Positions 22,651 to 33,622 of a DNA stretch of 64,000 nt are shown here, piece by piece. The translations under genes were made by a program, and so were the position numbers. The notes beneath the pieces are model-generated. The model was not told the origin of the DNA, searched no databases, and saw only the letters and a list, made by a program, of their open reading frames with translations. The DNA lies in the NCBI GenBank assembly GCA_010015745.1, contig ML978156.1, positions 62,001 to 126,000 of the forward strand, in the 5' to 3' direction. Positions within the stretch are counted from its first letter, which is position 1, and each line of letters opens with the position of its first letter. The DNA comes from Setomelanomma holmii (lineage: Eukaryota > Ascomycota > Dothideomycetes > Pleosporales > Phaeosphaeriaceae).

Positions 22651-23982
22651 ATGGTTTTCATGAACTTTGGTTATGTTGTCGACTTGGGCCTTTTTCGCAG
22701 CGCGAATCTCAACGGTAGCACGTTCCCAAGACTGCCAATCGCCCGATATCGTTACACCTTCGTGCTGTTCGAAAGTCTCCTTCCAGAAGTCGACGACCTC
22801 ATGGCCGATCCTTGAAATCTCGCCTTCTGGCAGTCCGAGGCTCGTACAGACCTTATCCAGAATACGGAGCCCAACGAGGGTACACTCGTGTAGGCCATTG
22901 GTAGGCAGATCGAGCCAGTCGAACGACGATCCTAGTCGGAAAGTGCAGTATGCAACTGCATTTTCTAGGCTTTTAAAACAACGCTGGAAAGAGCTTAAGT
23001 GCTCCTTGAGGCGATCGACATCTCCTCGATTCTGGGGCTGGACCCACCAGTCGGCGTAGGGTACACTGATGAGAAGCAGCTGATTGATAATGTCAACTCG
23101 GACAGTGAGCGTATCAATCAGATACTTACCATCATCAAGTGCCGTGCGAGCCACGAAGCGATTCGTGGGGGATTGATCCCAGACGCCACTACCGCTGATG
23201 GTTCGATGTCGCGGCATGGGTCCAAGCGGTGTGTCGATTGTTGGGTTGGCTGCTGGCCATGCATAATCGAGGACCCCACCGCTAATGCCATCTGAAAGCG
23301 GCTGGTATATTGGGCTATGACCGAATTTGCTGAGGTTGTTGGTGGCTTTCAACTCCCAGCAAGTTACAAGTCCCCGTTTATGATCCGGACCTGTGAGATA
23401 AGCAAAAGCAGAGCGACCGAACGTAGTTGAGAATGGGAGTAGCGAGCCATGACATTCGTACACCGTGTCTAAAGCCACTTTGAAGGCGGTAGATTGGCCT
23501 GATGCTAGGTCAATCACAATACAGTGATCGTTCAAGCATTCTGAACGCGTTCAATATCGTTGCGTCACAACGATACAGCTGATCTCCGCAACGGAGGTTT
23601 CGCAAACTAGCTGGACCTTCTTGACATACTTGGACAGGTGCTCGTCCTGCGCCAGCGCAGCACGGACTGCAGTGGTAACCTGGTAAGCCAGACCAAGGCA
23701 GGTCGCAAACGGAAAGACAGGGTTCCATAGTCGTGAAGAATGTTCATTCACCACCTCGACCTCCTCCTTTGCCATGTTGCGGAAGTAGGACCAAGTGTGG
23801 TAGTTAGACCAACGCATCTGCGTTGCGAACCCAAGTGCGATTTCGTTCGCTTTCTGGAATAATCTGTCCTCACCAGCGCGATCAATTGGATCTTCCGGTT
23901 TGTACGCGGGGAAATCAGACGAGAGAAACCTACCGACCATGGCCGCCTCCAACTTCAGGGCGTAATTGTCAAGCGACGCCAT

Positions 23983-25118
23983 CCTGGGATCTAGTGCAAG
24001 ATGTTGTGTTTGGGATACGACTGAAACGCGCTATGGTATGTCTTATGTACAGCCCGGCTGTGCGTGGTTCAATTGAGGTTATCTCAAGATGGAAGGTTGG
24101 CGTATGCTACTGAGAGGAAGAAACAAACCAAACTCGTGATGATATGTACTTAACACTGTCCATTGTGAACGACCGTAATCCAGGTGTGAGTTCCACAACG
24201 TCATGCACGGAGAGATAGCTCAAGCATAGTTACTGACATTGTATAGAGCCTTATGCGAACACCAAAGGAGAACTCCGCTCATCCGATGAATAGGGGACAT
24301 AAGCTTAGAGAGATCGATTGCAGAGTGCGATGCCACTTTCGCTGGTCTAAGGGCATGGAGAACTAGTCACAGCCATCATACACAGGATGAGAGTTCGGGG
24401 TATAGCAGAGGAAGGAGTGGCAGCGATGCTACTGTAGTGCGAGCCATGTCTCGTAAGTAGAAAGGAGGGTTCGACGCACCGTCGGTGCTTGCCTCGCCAA
24501 ACTGCCGTCCTTCTGTAAGATACGCTTACTGAAAATGGACTAGTCAAAACTTGTCGCGCCACTTGACCCTGTGAACATATCATCCAAGTCAATGCTCACC
24601 CGAGCATGTCCCTTCCGCATCCTTTCATGTCTGATCTCAAAAACAACGCATCACGACCCCCTTTGTAAGACATGAGCCTCGGTGCCTTTGTGTGAAGGCC
24701 GCCTTCATCGCTGCCGCTTCGGTCCACCCTCTGAATGGTTTACAGTACCGTTACGTCGGATGCTTCTACTTGTTGAATCGCCTTTCTACATCTTCCAGCT
24801 ACTTTTGATCGGCCGTCTCGCCGCAAGGTTGCGAAGCGGACATTCACATCACCACGGAAAAGTGCCCCACCATGCTGACATGCTCATTCGAGATGTTGAG
24901 TCGAAGGTCTCCCTGGTCTGTTGTTCTATAGTAGCACAAACCCACGAAACCCTGGTTTTCTTAAACTCCCGAAGTCCCACTTGCACTTCCCAATCAGCCC
25001 CAATCAGTCCCAATCTAACTTCTATACTCAACCGCATATGTCGGTACATTTCTGGGACTGTGGGATGTCAGCACATATCCTCTGACCACAACACAAGAAC
25101 CCATGCGGGAGACTTTCG
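23983..25118. other. Intergenic, divergent upstream region
   Basis: Between the minus-strand Asp-repeat gene and the plus-strand DUF1996 pseudogene. A 146-codon frame starting at 24682 has no recognisable domain and I do not call it. Three evenly spaced CCAAT boxes sit at the right edge (24990-25014). Confidence 0.45.
24990..25014 (+). promoter_or_regulatory. Three CCAAT boxes at exact 10-bp spacing
   Basis: CCAATC occurs starting at 24990, 25000 and 25010, one helical turn apart, with the shared context CCAATCAG in the first two. The CCAAT-binding Hap/NF-Y complex binds this pentamer in fungal promoters. The cluster is about 105 bp upstream of the DUF1996 start codon. The spacing could also reflect a tiny tandem duplication. 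Confidence 0.45.
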
Positions 25119-26395
25119 ATGACGATTGTCGCCATGCGACGCTCGCTCCAATTCGCTACGACTAACATGCACACGTCTTTGTTCAACATTTTGCTGTTCG
25201 TCAGTTATGGTACGACGCAGATGGTGATACCAACTATGCTGCGCTTCGAATGCTCACAGCTGGTGGTTGACCGCTTGGATCCATTGGTCAGTCCTGGGTC
25301 CATACCGTCGCCTCATCTGCAAGTATCGGTGTACGAAGTAAATGTGAGACATACACTGACTTCCAGTCATCAAATCGTGGGCGGTAACTCGTTCAATGCA
25401 TCCATGAACCCGGCGACCCACGATCTTCCTGTCGCTTCTACTTGTACGAGCTGCACATTCTCCGAGGACTTTTCGAAATACTGGACGGCGGTCCTGTACT
25501 TTGGAGCTCGTAACGGCACATTCAAGCGAGTACCGCGATTCGTGAGCGAAGGACTGCATGGAAATGGAGGCATTATAGTATACTATATCCCCGATGCCAC
25601 GAACTCGTCCTCGGTAACCGCATTTGAACCCGGCTTCCGGTTGTTAGTGGCAGATGCTACCGCTATCTCTCCAAGTGTACCGCGCAAATTGTGTCAACGG
25701 TGTATGCCAGTGACAAGAGACAATAGCTGGCTCAACTGCGCAGCTTCAGATTATCAGTCGCTTCCCAAAGGCTTCTGCCCCGGGGGTATACATTTAGTTA
25801 TCACGTTCCCTACTTGTTAATGCGAGGTGAGTCTCGACAGCCCGGGACCACCAGAGTCACGTGGCATACGCCAATGGTTCGAATGCCACTGATGTTTGTC
25901 CTACTGGCAAGTGCCCAGCAAGTCACCTAGTCGTCATACCTCAAGTGATGTACGAGGTCGTGTGGGACGTAAGTCTGTTCATTCTCCTTCTTGAGCCTTC
26001 TTGTGGACGCGTGCTTGTCAAACTCACTTTTGAAACGGAAAGCAGTACAGAACTTCGCTGTCATAGTAGCTTGTCACCATCAAACTGTCGCTGGCTCAAG
26101 TATTTGCAGACTCGAATCTTCAATGACGTAAACTTTCAGCCCTTCGTGTACAGCACGGGCGAACAGTAAGTCCTCACATGTCGATACTGGATACATCTAA
26201 CGGCAGCATCAAGAAACGGCTACTCGCAGTACGGAGAGTACATTTTCGGGGGGAAAGACAATTCGCTACAATGTGCTATGGACGCGCGCTGCACTGGCCG
26301 ATACGTGCTCGGTATTGAAGTCACAAACCACTGAGGAAGCGATGAAATGCACTATTCCGCGCTAGATGAGTGAAGAGATCGATGGTTGTGAGTGA
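25119..26395 (+). pseudogene. DUF1996 secreted protein, multiply disabled
   Basis: The conserved blocks of fungal DUF1996 (pfam09362) are present in order: FECSQLVVDRLDPLVSPG, HQIVGGNSFNAS, CTSCTFSEDFS, YWTAVLYF, PRKLCQRCMP, PKGFCPGGI, TFPTC, HVAYA, PQVMYEVVWD, QPFVYSTGEQNGYSQYGEY and the C-terminal MKCTI-EEIDG. A hydrophobic start suggests a signal peptide. Lesions: TAA at 25818-25820 where the family has Trp after TFPTC; one extra base in the GGG at 25844-25846; one extra C at 26298-26299; TAG at 26363-26365. Introns fitting the family are 25319-25366 (GC-AG), 25969-26109 (141 bp, degenerate) and 26166-26213. Start at ATG 25119 or 25134. DUF1996 proteins are secreted, often near WSC domains, with no known reaction. 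No product beyond about the first 215 residues is expected. Confidence 0.85.
25319..25366 (+). other. GC-AG intron in the DUF1996 pseudogene
   Basis: Splicing CT|GCAAGT...TTCCAG|T joins the family sequence SPHL-HQIVGG exactly, and no GT donor gives that junction. The 48-bp segment contains a branch-like ctgac shortly before the acceptor. It is a multiple of three without stops, so retention would leave an in-frame insert of 16 residues. Confidence 0.6.
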
Positions 26396-26609
26396 ACGCA
26401 CGCCCTCTACAGAGCAATATAAGGCACCACAATTGGCTGACAATATCTTTAGGAATGGCAAATCTTCCCGGAGGCCGTATGGTCATACAAAGGATGGTTA
26501 CCCACGTCAAATGGTTGTCACGCTCGGGATCTTGTGTAGATGTACGAGACCGAACACCAATTTTCGCGAAACGTATGCGCATGAGCCCGCTGCAGCAGAC
26601 TCGCTCCAA

Positions 26610-27811
26610 TCACACGGCTTCAATTTCAATAACCTCATTTACCGCCCCCTCGCGATCCCATATACGCTTGATCCTTCGACCTGGCACTCCGTCTACCAAA
26701 GCTGTCCACTCTTTTTCTCGTCTTTCTTGCGCGGAGTGTACTTCCATCATCAGTAGATCCACACTTGTTTCGAACCAGCCTGCATCCTGATCTGGTATGA
26801 TGATCTCGTCTAGTATGATCCTGCTATATCCCGCCGTCATTGCAGGCCTTAGGCATGCGAGGATCTCTTTGCACTGCGCATCTGGCCAATCATGAAGGCA
26901 CATCTTCAGATAATATGCCTTGGCACCCTTCACTGGCTGAGCTGTGAAGAAGTCGTGACCCATGGGCTCAATACCCTGCTGAAAGCTTTTTTTTTCTTGT
27001 CCAATGAGCTTATTGTGGTAGGAAGATCTTGAAGTATCAGGCGCCCAGGAAACGTGGACGTGGATTTTGCCTCTTGGAAAGCAATCAGATCGTGCCCACC
27101 ATTTCCTCCGACGTCGATAAGAAGGACGTTATCTTTTTCTGAGATCGCATCGCGGAATGCAGCTTCCATCAAGCTCGGCTCTTCAAACCACCTCTGGCCG
27201 ACTGTTTTGAAATCCATGTGGTTGCGGAGAGCTTCGAGTTTCGCCTCTCTTCCAGGAGTGTTGACATATTCGAAGAAATGCTGATCGGTCTTGTGTGCAA
27301 ATTGCCAGCAGGTCTTGTCCTTGTTAATCGGATTCGCATACTTGGCCTCTCTCAGATACTCCGGCATTGCTGCCACGACAGGAAGCACTTGATAAATGTC
27401 GTCGATCGCGCCCTTGGCTCCAGGTGTCGCGCAGCAACGTGTTACATCATTCGCTCGGTAGGTATCCGGCCCAACCTCATCGATGTAATTCTCGGTGGTG
27501 ACGTGCTTCAGAAGACGTTCCAAAAGGTGAGCATCGGCATTGGTATTTTGTGCGAGTTGTGAAGCAGTAACAGGCGCGGTGGCTACGGCCAGGATTTTGA
27601 AAATGCCCAGATCTGCCAACACCTTCGTTGCCATGAACAACGCAGGCTCGTGGTAAATCATTCGCATGACCTTCTCATGTGGTTTCTCGAGCTGCGATAC
27701 AAGAGCACGAGCAGACCTGAGAAGGTCTAGGTGCTGTCTTTCGTTGCCAGGTTGAGCATCTGGAGCCATTTCTTGGAGTTTCTTGATACGTTGCGAAACT
27801 TGAGGATCCAT
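26610..27811 (-). pseudogene. SAM-dependent O-methyltransferase with a homopolymer frameshift
   Basis: Reads as a fungal class I plant-type O-methyltransferase (pfam00891), as found in polyketide tailoring. ATG at 27811 (MDPQVSQRIKKLQEM) is chosen; the frame is open further upstream but without family similarity. The N-terminal dimerisation region, the SAM motif LIDVGGNGGHD and LPTTISSL are in one frame. After a run of nine T (26987-26995; AAAAAAAAA in the coding sense) similarity continues in another frame with GIEPMGHDFFT, the catalytic segment LHDWPDAQC and the ending IKRIWDREGAVNEVIEIEAV. One base too many or too few in the run explains the break; a homopolymer sequencing error is possible. 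If intact it would have about 400 residues. It converges with the DUF1996 pseudogene. Confidence 0.8.
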
Positions 27812-27814
27812 CAT

Positions 27815-28986
27815 AGCCAGTGGAATCAAAATCTTGGGTAGGACGAATTGCGTGCGCGGGAAGGTCCAAGAATGAACGCAAATCGCAGCTATGCAACGCC
27901 GGTGTGCGAAGGCTGGAGCTAGCACAAACCATACATTTGGGTGGTGAACATATCTTATGCAGTCTCGCGGCTCAGTAACTTAATGTGCTGTGCATGAATA
28001 CCAAAGACCAACAGGAATAAACATTGTAGGTGGGTTCATCAGCTGCAAGTCAGCTAGTCGAAAGTTACTTATCAGCAGATCCTCGGCTTCCAGATTGGCA
28101 AGATGATGCGAGTTGAGGCCTAATGGGCGTACGTTCAAGGCAAGAATAGCAAATCATCGGAGTAGTTGTCGTGCGGGGCGAGCGTCGTATTCGGTGGTGT
28201 CCTCCCCGCGTCCACAGCATCTAGCGCTTATCTCATCCCCGTATCATTATGATTTATCGCGTACACACGACGCGTCTGAGTATACTGGAGTACCCTGTCC
28301 GGTTTGCGCATCTGCAGTGACAGCATGTCTTCGCAATCGTCGTTCGTGAGGTAAACACTAAATCATATTAGGTAAAGTGCCTAGCTCCGCTCCCACCACC
28401 GCCGGGAGACTTGCGACCGCTTCACGTGGTACACTAATGTCGCTACCTTCCTCCTGAGCTTGGTTCCAAAAGACTTGTGAAGTCTTCCACTTCAAGCCGT
28501 CTATTTGAGAGCACTTTTAACCCTTCCCGAGGTTGTTGTCAATGACGTCACGCTGAGTGCAAGAGCATGGAGACGATCGTGCCTAGGTAATCAACGGTTC
28601 ATTCTCTGAGCCGTATGCGAAGTCATACTTTCCGAGGTACTTTTTAGGTAGATACACGAGACCAGAGAGCTGAACTAGGCCTGCAACATACTATTCAGTC
28701 CAGGTGAGACTTAATGAGGCGCAAGTGCCAGCACAAGCCAATTCCCTTCCACCAAAGACCGGAAGCTGAATCGCCACTGCAGGAACTCGCGGTGCTCTGT
28801 GCCACAACAAGCGGCAATTGCAGCTTATACAAAGCTTGTTGAAGAGTGAAGCAATCCTCAATAAGCCCATCGACATTCTGGTACAACCAGCTTCAATACT
28901 CGACTTCCTCCCAACGCAGCGCGTCCGGTGCTGAAGGGTCTGCCTGCAACGGTAGGACTCGTCGACAAAGCAGAGATCGCACAAGG
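27815..28986. other. Intergenic, no supported gene
   Basis: Upstream of the O-methyltransferase and downstream of the F-box-like gene. Only short frames without similarity. The stretch around 28357-28400 and 28600-28660 carries several 'taggta' hexamers, which I could not resolve into a defined repeat. Confidence 0.4.
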
Positions 28987-30635
28987 CTATACAGAGGTGA
29001 ATTTGATGCAAGTCTTCCCGATACGACGAATCGCAACCCAGTCTTCATGGCCTTCCATATCCAGATCATCTATTGGACCATCAGCGATGATCGGCCATAT
29101 AATGCGTCGCAAACCCGAACCGACTTGGCTGAGAGTCAGAATCTCGAGATTCGGCGAGTCTCCCAACGATTGGAGCGCGACGATCCAATGCTCGAAGAAG
29201 AAGCAGTTCGCGATATGGATTGTAACGAGTGTTCGCTTGTGGATTTCCAAGAATTGCTGCAAGTGGTCTCCAGCTATCGCGAAGCCTGCCAGGTCGAGGG
29301 CTTGGAGCTTCGGCCATTGCAGTCGAGATATTTTGTTCCAAATTAGCTGCAAGGAAGCGATGTTAGGCCAGTAGTGCTCAATGGTCGCTTTGTCAATGCC
29401 GAGGCCGAAATACTCGAACTGGGAGCATTTTGAAAGCATAAACCAGAATTTCTTAAGCCCTTCCATCACTGTCGCAGTCAGAAGAGTGTTCGACTCCACG
29501 TCGCAGCAATGTATGCACTTACTAAACTCTCCTGTGATAGTCAGACTCAGTGAGGTGAGTTGGTAGAAACGGGCACTTTGACTGAAAATGAATTGTTGAC
29601 TGAGACGCATTGCGGCAGGTATAATGCCATGATATGTGCCCCAACCTGCGATGCCCATACAAAATTGGTTGAGAAAACAAAATTGGTCCAGGAAGGTTGC
29701 CGAGAGAAGTAGAGCATTGAATATGGTAGTGGCTGGATGGTTGCCAATGCTCGCGTTCGATTCCAGATATTCTCGTGGCTGTAGGGTGTTGAGACTTGCG
29801 GCGACATAAATGCTTCGCAAAGGAAATCGACTTAGCGCCACTGTAAGCATGGCTGTCTCGATAGAGTCTCTTAAAAGAGCAGCTTTTTGACCTCTGGTAG
29901 CTCGATTGCTCTGCTGTGTCTTTGCCAGAACTCAAAGTTCATCCCACGGCGTTCTTCTTTGCAGTGCTTCGATGCAACAAAGACCAATGAATGGACTTGG
30001 CCTCGAATTGCTTCATCCTCGGACAACTCTAAAAGCTCGAGAATACCTTGTTGACTGACGCCGACAGTATGTGCGTCGAAGGAACGCACGAACAGGTATT
30101 CCGTCTTCGCCCGGATGGTGCATGAGACCGATCGAAACTCCAGAAAGCCATCATAACGAGATGTGTTGGCATTTGCGGTATGATCACGAAGGAGACCATC
30201 TGCAATGTTCTGTATAATCTCCGTAGGAAGACGCTCCAGCGTGGCAAGGCCTGGGATCTGATCGAGTGTCACCTGCTTAGTGGTGCACTGTTCGTTTTCA
30301 CCTGAAATCTCACTATTATCGCCAAGTACATGTGACACGATGTGTTGCAGTACCTCTCCGGGTAAGCGTTCGAGTATGGGTAGCGCCTCGGGATTCTCTG
30401 CATTCCACTTTTCAGCAGCCGAGAGTAGCGAAGCATCTTGTAAGCTGCTGCACGATTCGCCGAGCAGATGATCAGCAAGATGTTGGAACACATTCGCAGG
30501 CAGGTGATCGAGAGCGGAAAGTGTTTGCGGGTCGCCGATGGGCAGTCGTTCAATTGCGCAGGCGAGGTCGTCGTGGTTAAGTGGTATGAATGCGTTCATT
30601 ATGCTGTCAGTCGCCTTCGCTGGTGCGGCTGTCAT
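28987..30635 (-). pseudogene. Triple F-box-like motif protein with leucine-rich C-terminus, frameshifted
   Basis: Two adjacent frames look like one gene. The first (30635-29871, 254 residues) contains three copies of an F-box core spaced about 50 residues apart: LDHLPANVFQHLADHLLG, LERLPGEVLQHIVSHVLG and LERLPTEIIQNIADGLL. The second (open from about 29880 to 28987, about 295 residues) continues with LRDSIETAMLTVALSRFPLRSIYV and leucine-rich segments such as LTSLSLTI and LQALDLAGFAI, as in fungal F-box/LRR-like proteins. The frames meet at five T (29884-29888), where loss of one base would explain the switch. F-box proteins recruit substrates to SCF ubiquitin ligases. Whether the three motifs are all functional is unknown; repetition of the motif is unusual. 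Two separate genes remain possible. Confidence 0.5.
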
Positions 30636-32222
30636 TGCACTCCATGATGGTGTCGAAGGCTAAGAAGTGTAGCTTAGAATGGTACTAAGAGGAAAGTTTC
30701 TTGTCTTGATCGCCAGCGCCCATTGCCCGGTGAAGGTGAACCCTGAGGACAAACAATGCAATGTAGCGCCACGTGCACATGATGGAATCACCGGAAGACA
30801 GTGTCATGAGTCCAATTCAGGGCAAAAGATCGATTACATTGTACAGTTCTCCCAAAATGTGCTCCAAAGGTTATCTGAGGTTGCCCCGCTTGTGGTATCA
30901 AACGTCCGCTCCTTGCTCCTGTACACTTTGCGCTGAAAGGCAGCGCAGCAAGTTATTTCCCGCAAAATGCATGGGTATCATAACATCTTCTAAAGGTTAG
31001 CGTAGCATTCACTATACAGGATAGACATCTCGGGATGCAACATACTATCATAAGTTTCATAGGACCTTCATGCCGCTCATGAATAGACCTCGGCGATGCT
31101 TTCGAGCCACGAGTTGAGATGTTGCTCGAGATGAAAATGTGGATGTGGCATGTGGAGATGATGTTTTCCATTGAGGTGCATCATGATGTCGATATTGGAT
31201 TGAGTTTGCAATTGCTTGACTGGGTGTGTGCTGGTGCTTGCTGTGTGATGACAGTGGAGAATGTTTGTGACTGTGATAATGATGCAGAAGTGGTGGAAAA
31301 TGAGGCCAATATATAGAGACCATTGGTCATGTATCTCAGGTGTTGAGAATACCTAGGAGCAAAATTTGTGGCGTTACCATGATGCTGTTGGCTGTGTCCT
31401 GGCATGATGAGGTGATCCACGATAATTCTTCGGAAAGATCTCGCTGCGGGAGTCAGAGCCACCATTTCAACCTATTCATCCGACCCTTTCTTCCTATCGA
31501 TCCGGTGAATCACTGCTCCAGGTTTCAAAGCTCGGAAAATGTCGGCCACATGTTCGAAAGTGAACTGTCGTGCTGCTGCGCATATCAGCACGGAACTCGC
31601 CACCTACACTTTTGCAAGCCTCTCGAGGTCAGACAGTCGAGAGTCGCGAGATCAATGAGATGCTCCCAGGTCATAACCGAGTAGAGATCTACGACCCTTT
31701 CGACCGCTGTTGGAAAGTACTGTATGTCTTTCACTGGAGATGAAAGCATTGTGTGTTGCGCAGTTTTTCCCAACAACTTTCATATCACGCATGTCATTGT
31801 CGTCATGCGCAATGCGCGCATCCTAACCAAAGACAATGGGTAGGACATAGAATTACGGAATGTTGATTCGTCAGCCATTTGAGGCTGGTATGTGAACATT
31901 CAAGAGGAAGACAAGGAGGCAAAGCGGGAATTGGGCGCAGGAAGCTGAGCCTTAGCGCCTCTTGTTTCCTACCACGGAGCGATCTCGTCATAACCCAAAC
32001 CTCAATATACCATGCATCGGTAAGCAGCCCTTCGAGGCTTGAGCTCAGAATCTCAAGTGCAGGGTATTAGATTTCCAAACTGCGAACCTAACGAGGTTGT
32101 TGTAAAGACTGTCTGTCGCATATACCACGAATGTGGTCCCCATGGCCTTGCATTCTTGATCCACGTCTTGAAATTTATATTCACTCATGCCTGTAATACC
32201 GTGCAAGGGGCGATAATGTCGC
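30636..32222. other. Intergenic, about 1.6 kb, no supported gene
   Basis: No domain, splice pattern or long frame on either strand. The segment 31119-31300 is rich in 'gatgtgg/gatgatg' words on the plus strand but has no clear repeat unit. It could be a decayed gene remnant. Confidence 0.4.
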
Positions 32223-33497
32223 TTAATAACCGTTCGGTGGTTGCTGCGTCTTCAAGGTTCGATATGCCATCTCTGCCGCACCTCTTGCAGCCACGAAATC
32301 CTCTTTGAACGAAAACAATTCAACTTCGGAACCAATCCATTCGACAGCTTTGACGATAGCGCGTTCAGCCTTGCCGTCAGAATAACCTTGCGGACCTCCG
32401 GTCAAGACGAGGCTAAGCTTTTTCGGACAGTGCAGAAGGAAAGTGCTCTCCCAGCAGCTAATCATGGTGTCTTCCAAGAAAGTGACAACGGAGTCTTTAA
32501 TGTACGCTGCGGAGACATTATGAGCGCAACCCATATCGGAGGTAGCAGAAACCATGGGGTTCACTTCGGTGTCTACCCAGACTTTACTTGAAGAAATGGT
32601 CCGTAACAAGAGTGCGCTTTGTGTAAATTCGTCCAATATTACCTTTCGCCTTGCGAAGGTCCCCTTCTTCTCGATGGCATCGTGCCGTGTCATCGTAGCT
32701 TTTGCAAAAGCCCAAGCTGTGTCCTGCGTAGGCGGCAACGAGCTTCCATGGCTGGTTGTGTCGCCGACCCATGCTCGGCAAGAATTTGATGCCACGATAG
32801 ATTACTGCATTTGCAATATCCTCTTGGTAAAGGGCGGTCAGGGTAGGGTAGCTGATTGTTGCGGACTGAAAATGATGAATGAACGATTCTGTAATGGTGG
32901 CGATGGCTTCCAGCATCTGCGAGAGGACGAAGGCATCGTATGGGGCAGGTCTACCAATTTTTTGTAGAGCTGCTCGCCATAGCTGACGTGGAAGATCGTC
33001 ACTTTGCTCTTTCATGCTCTTATACGGAGGACTAACAGCGAAGGTCAATCAAGTGCGTTGACTAGAGGCCAATTCGGGGCTTGACTGAGTGCGGATGCCG
33101 TGCTGATGGCGAAGAGAACCGCCGCATCGTTTCCTTGTACTCGTTGTTGGCCTCAGCTCTGCCCAGGTCTGCGAAAGACCCATTCTCGAATCGAGCTGAG
33201 ACCGTGGCGTGATCCACGGTCGGTGCCATACCAATGATTGCATCGCTCCTCAGACCCTCATTGGCAAGGTTCGCCTGTCGACAAGATAAGCACACCTTGC
33301 TTAAAGCGATGAGAACGAAGACTCAAGTGGGAAGCATGGTGTTGAGGAGGGAAAAGGAAGAAATCTGACGAGGAATTGTGACTGAGACATACAGTGTAGA
33401 GGGGTGGCAGGTAGAGCTCGCGCGGCGCAGACATTTTACGCGCTGGGTCCATCCCCGCCTGCATCTGAAATAATTCGTTATGTCCGGGCGTCAGCAT
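32223..33497 (-). pseudogene. Hsp70/actin-fold-like fungal ATPase relic, three frames
   Basis: Blocks resembling a poorly described fungal family of sugar kinase/Hsp70/actin-fold proteins occur in order but in different frames. The first exon (33497-33393, PPLYT) splices through a 118-bp intron (33275-33392) into ANLANEGLRSDAIIGMAPT...VSARFENGSFADLGR, ending at a stop at 33062. The next block (33048-32584) is shifted: SYPTLTALYQEDIANAV and AAYAGHSLGFCKSYDD, ending at a stop. The last block (about 32640-32223) is shifted again: YIKDSVVTFLEDTM, LSLVLTGGPQGYSD and DFVAARGAAEMAYR. At least two frameshifts are therefore needed. 'VLTGGP' and 'AARGAAEMA' match the phosphate-binding and terminal helices of the ASKHA fold. 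No function is known for the family; the assignment rests on my recall of related hypothetical proteins. Confidence 0.6.
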
Positions 33498-33622
33498 GAA
33501 CTCAGCGCTTATGGTAACGGATCAGTGTGCAGATCAGAACGAGTTTAACAAGCAACAATTCTGGAGTGAATCTTGTCGCGGAATGACAGCTGCGACGAGC
33601 GCAGAATTCGTCAAAGCCATCG

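Larger units (their letters stand above)
22166..23982 (-). pseudogene. Unrecognised protein with Asp/Ser repeat tail; in-frame TGA and assembly gap
   Basis: I do not recognise the family. The frame opens at ATG 23982 (MASLDNYALKLEAAMVGRFL) and is open for 143 codons to a TGA at 23551-23553. The same frame then continues without any shift (TRSECLNDHCIVIDL) to the repeat tract, so one nonsense codon, possibly CGA to TGA, splits a single gene. The C-terminal part holds many copies of an 18-bp unit encoding DDDDDS, then a degenerate acidic region, and ends in LSFADRDA with TAA at 22166-22168. Ten N bases (22547-22556) lie inside the repeat, so copy number and frame across the gap are unknown; the acidic frame is open on both sides. 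The protein is soluble, without signal or membrane segments. Nonsense versus sequence error cannot be settled here. Confidence 0.6.

Noticed and set aside
22290..22718. Plus-strand Ser-rich frame across the 18-bp repeat
   Set aside because: It is the antisense reading of the Asp/Ser array; the minus-strand gene has coding sequence on both sides of the array.
24682..25122. 146-codon plus-strand frame upstream of the DUF1996 pseudogene
   Set aside because: No similarity, and it covers the CCAAT array and the promoter position of the next gene.
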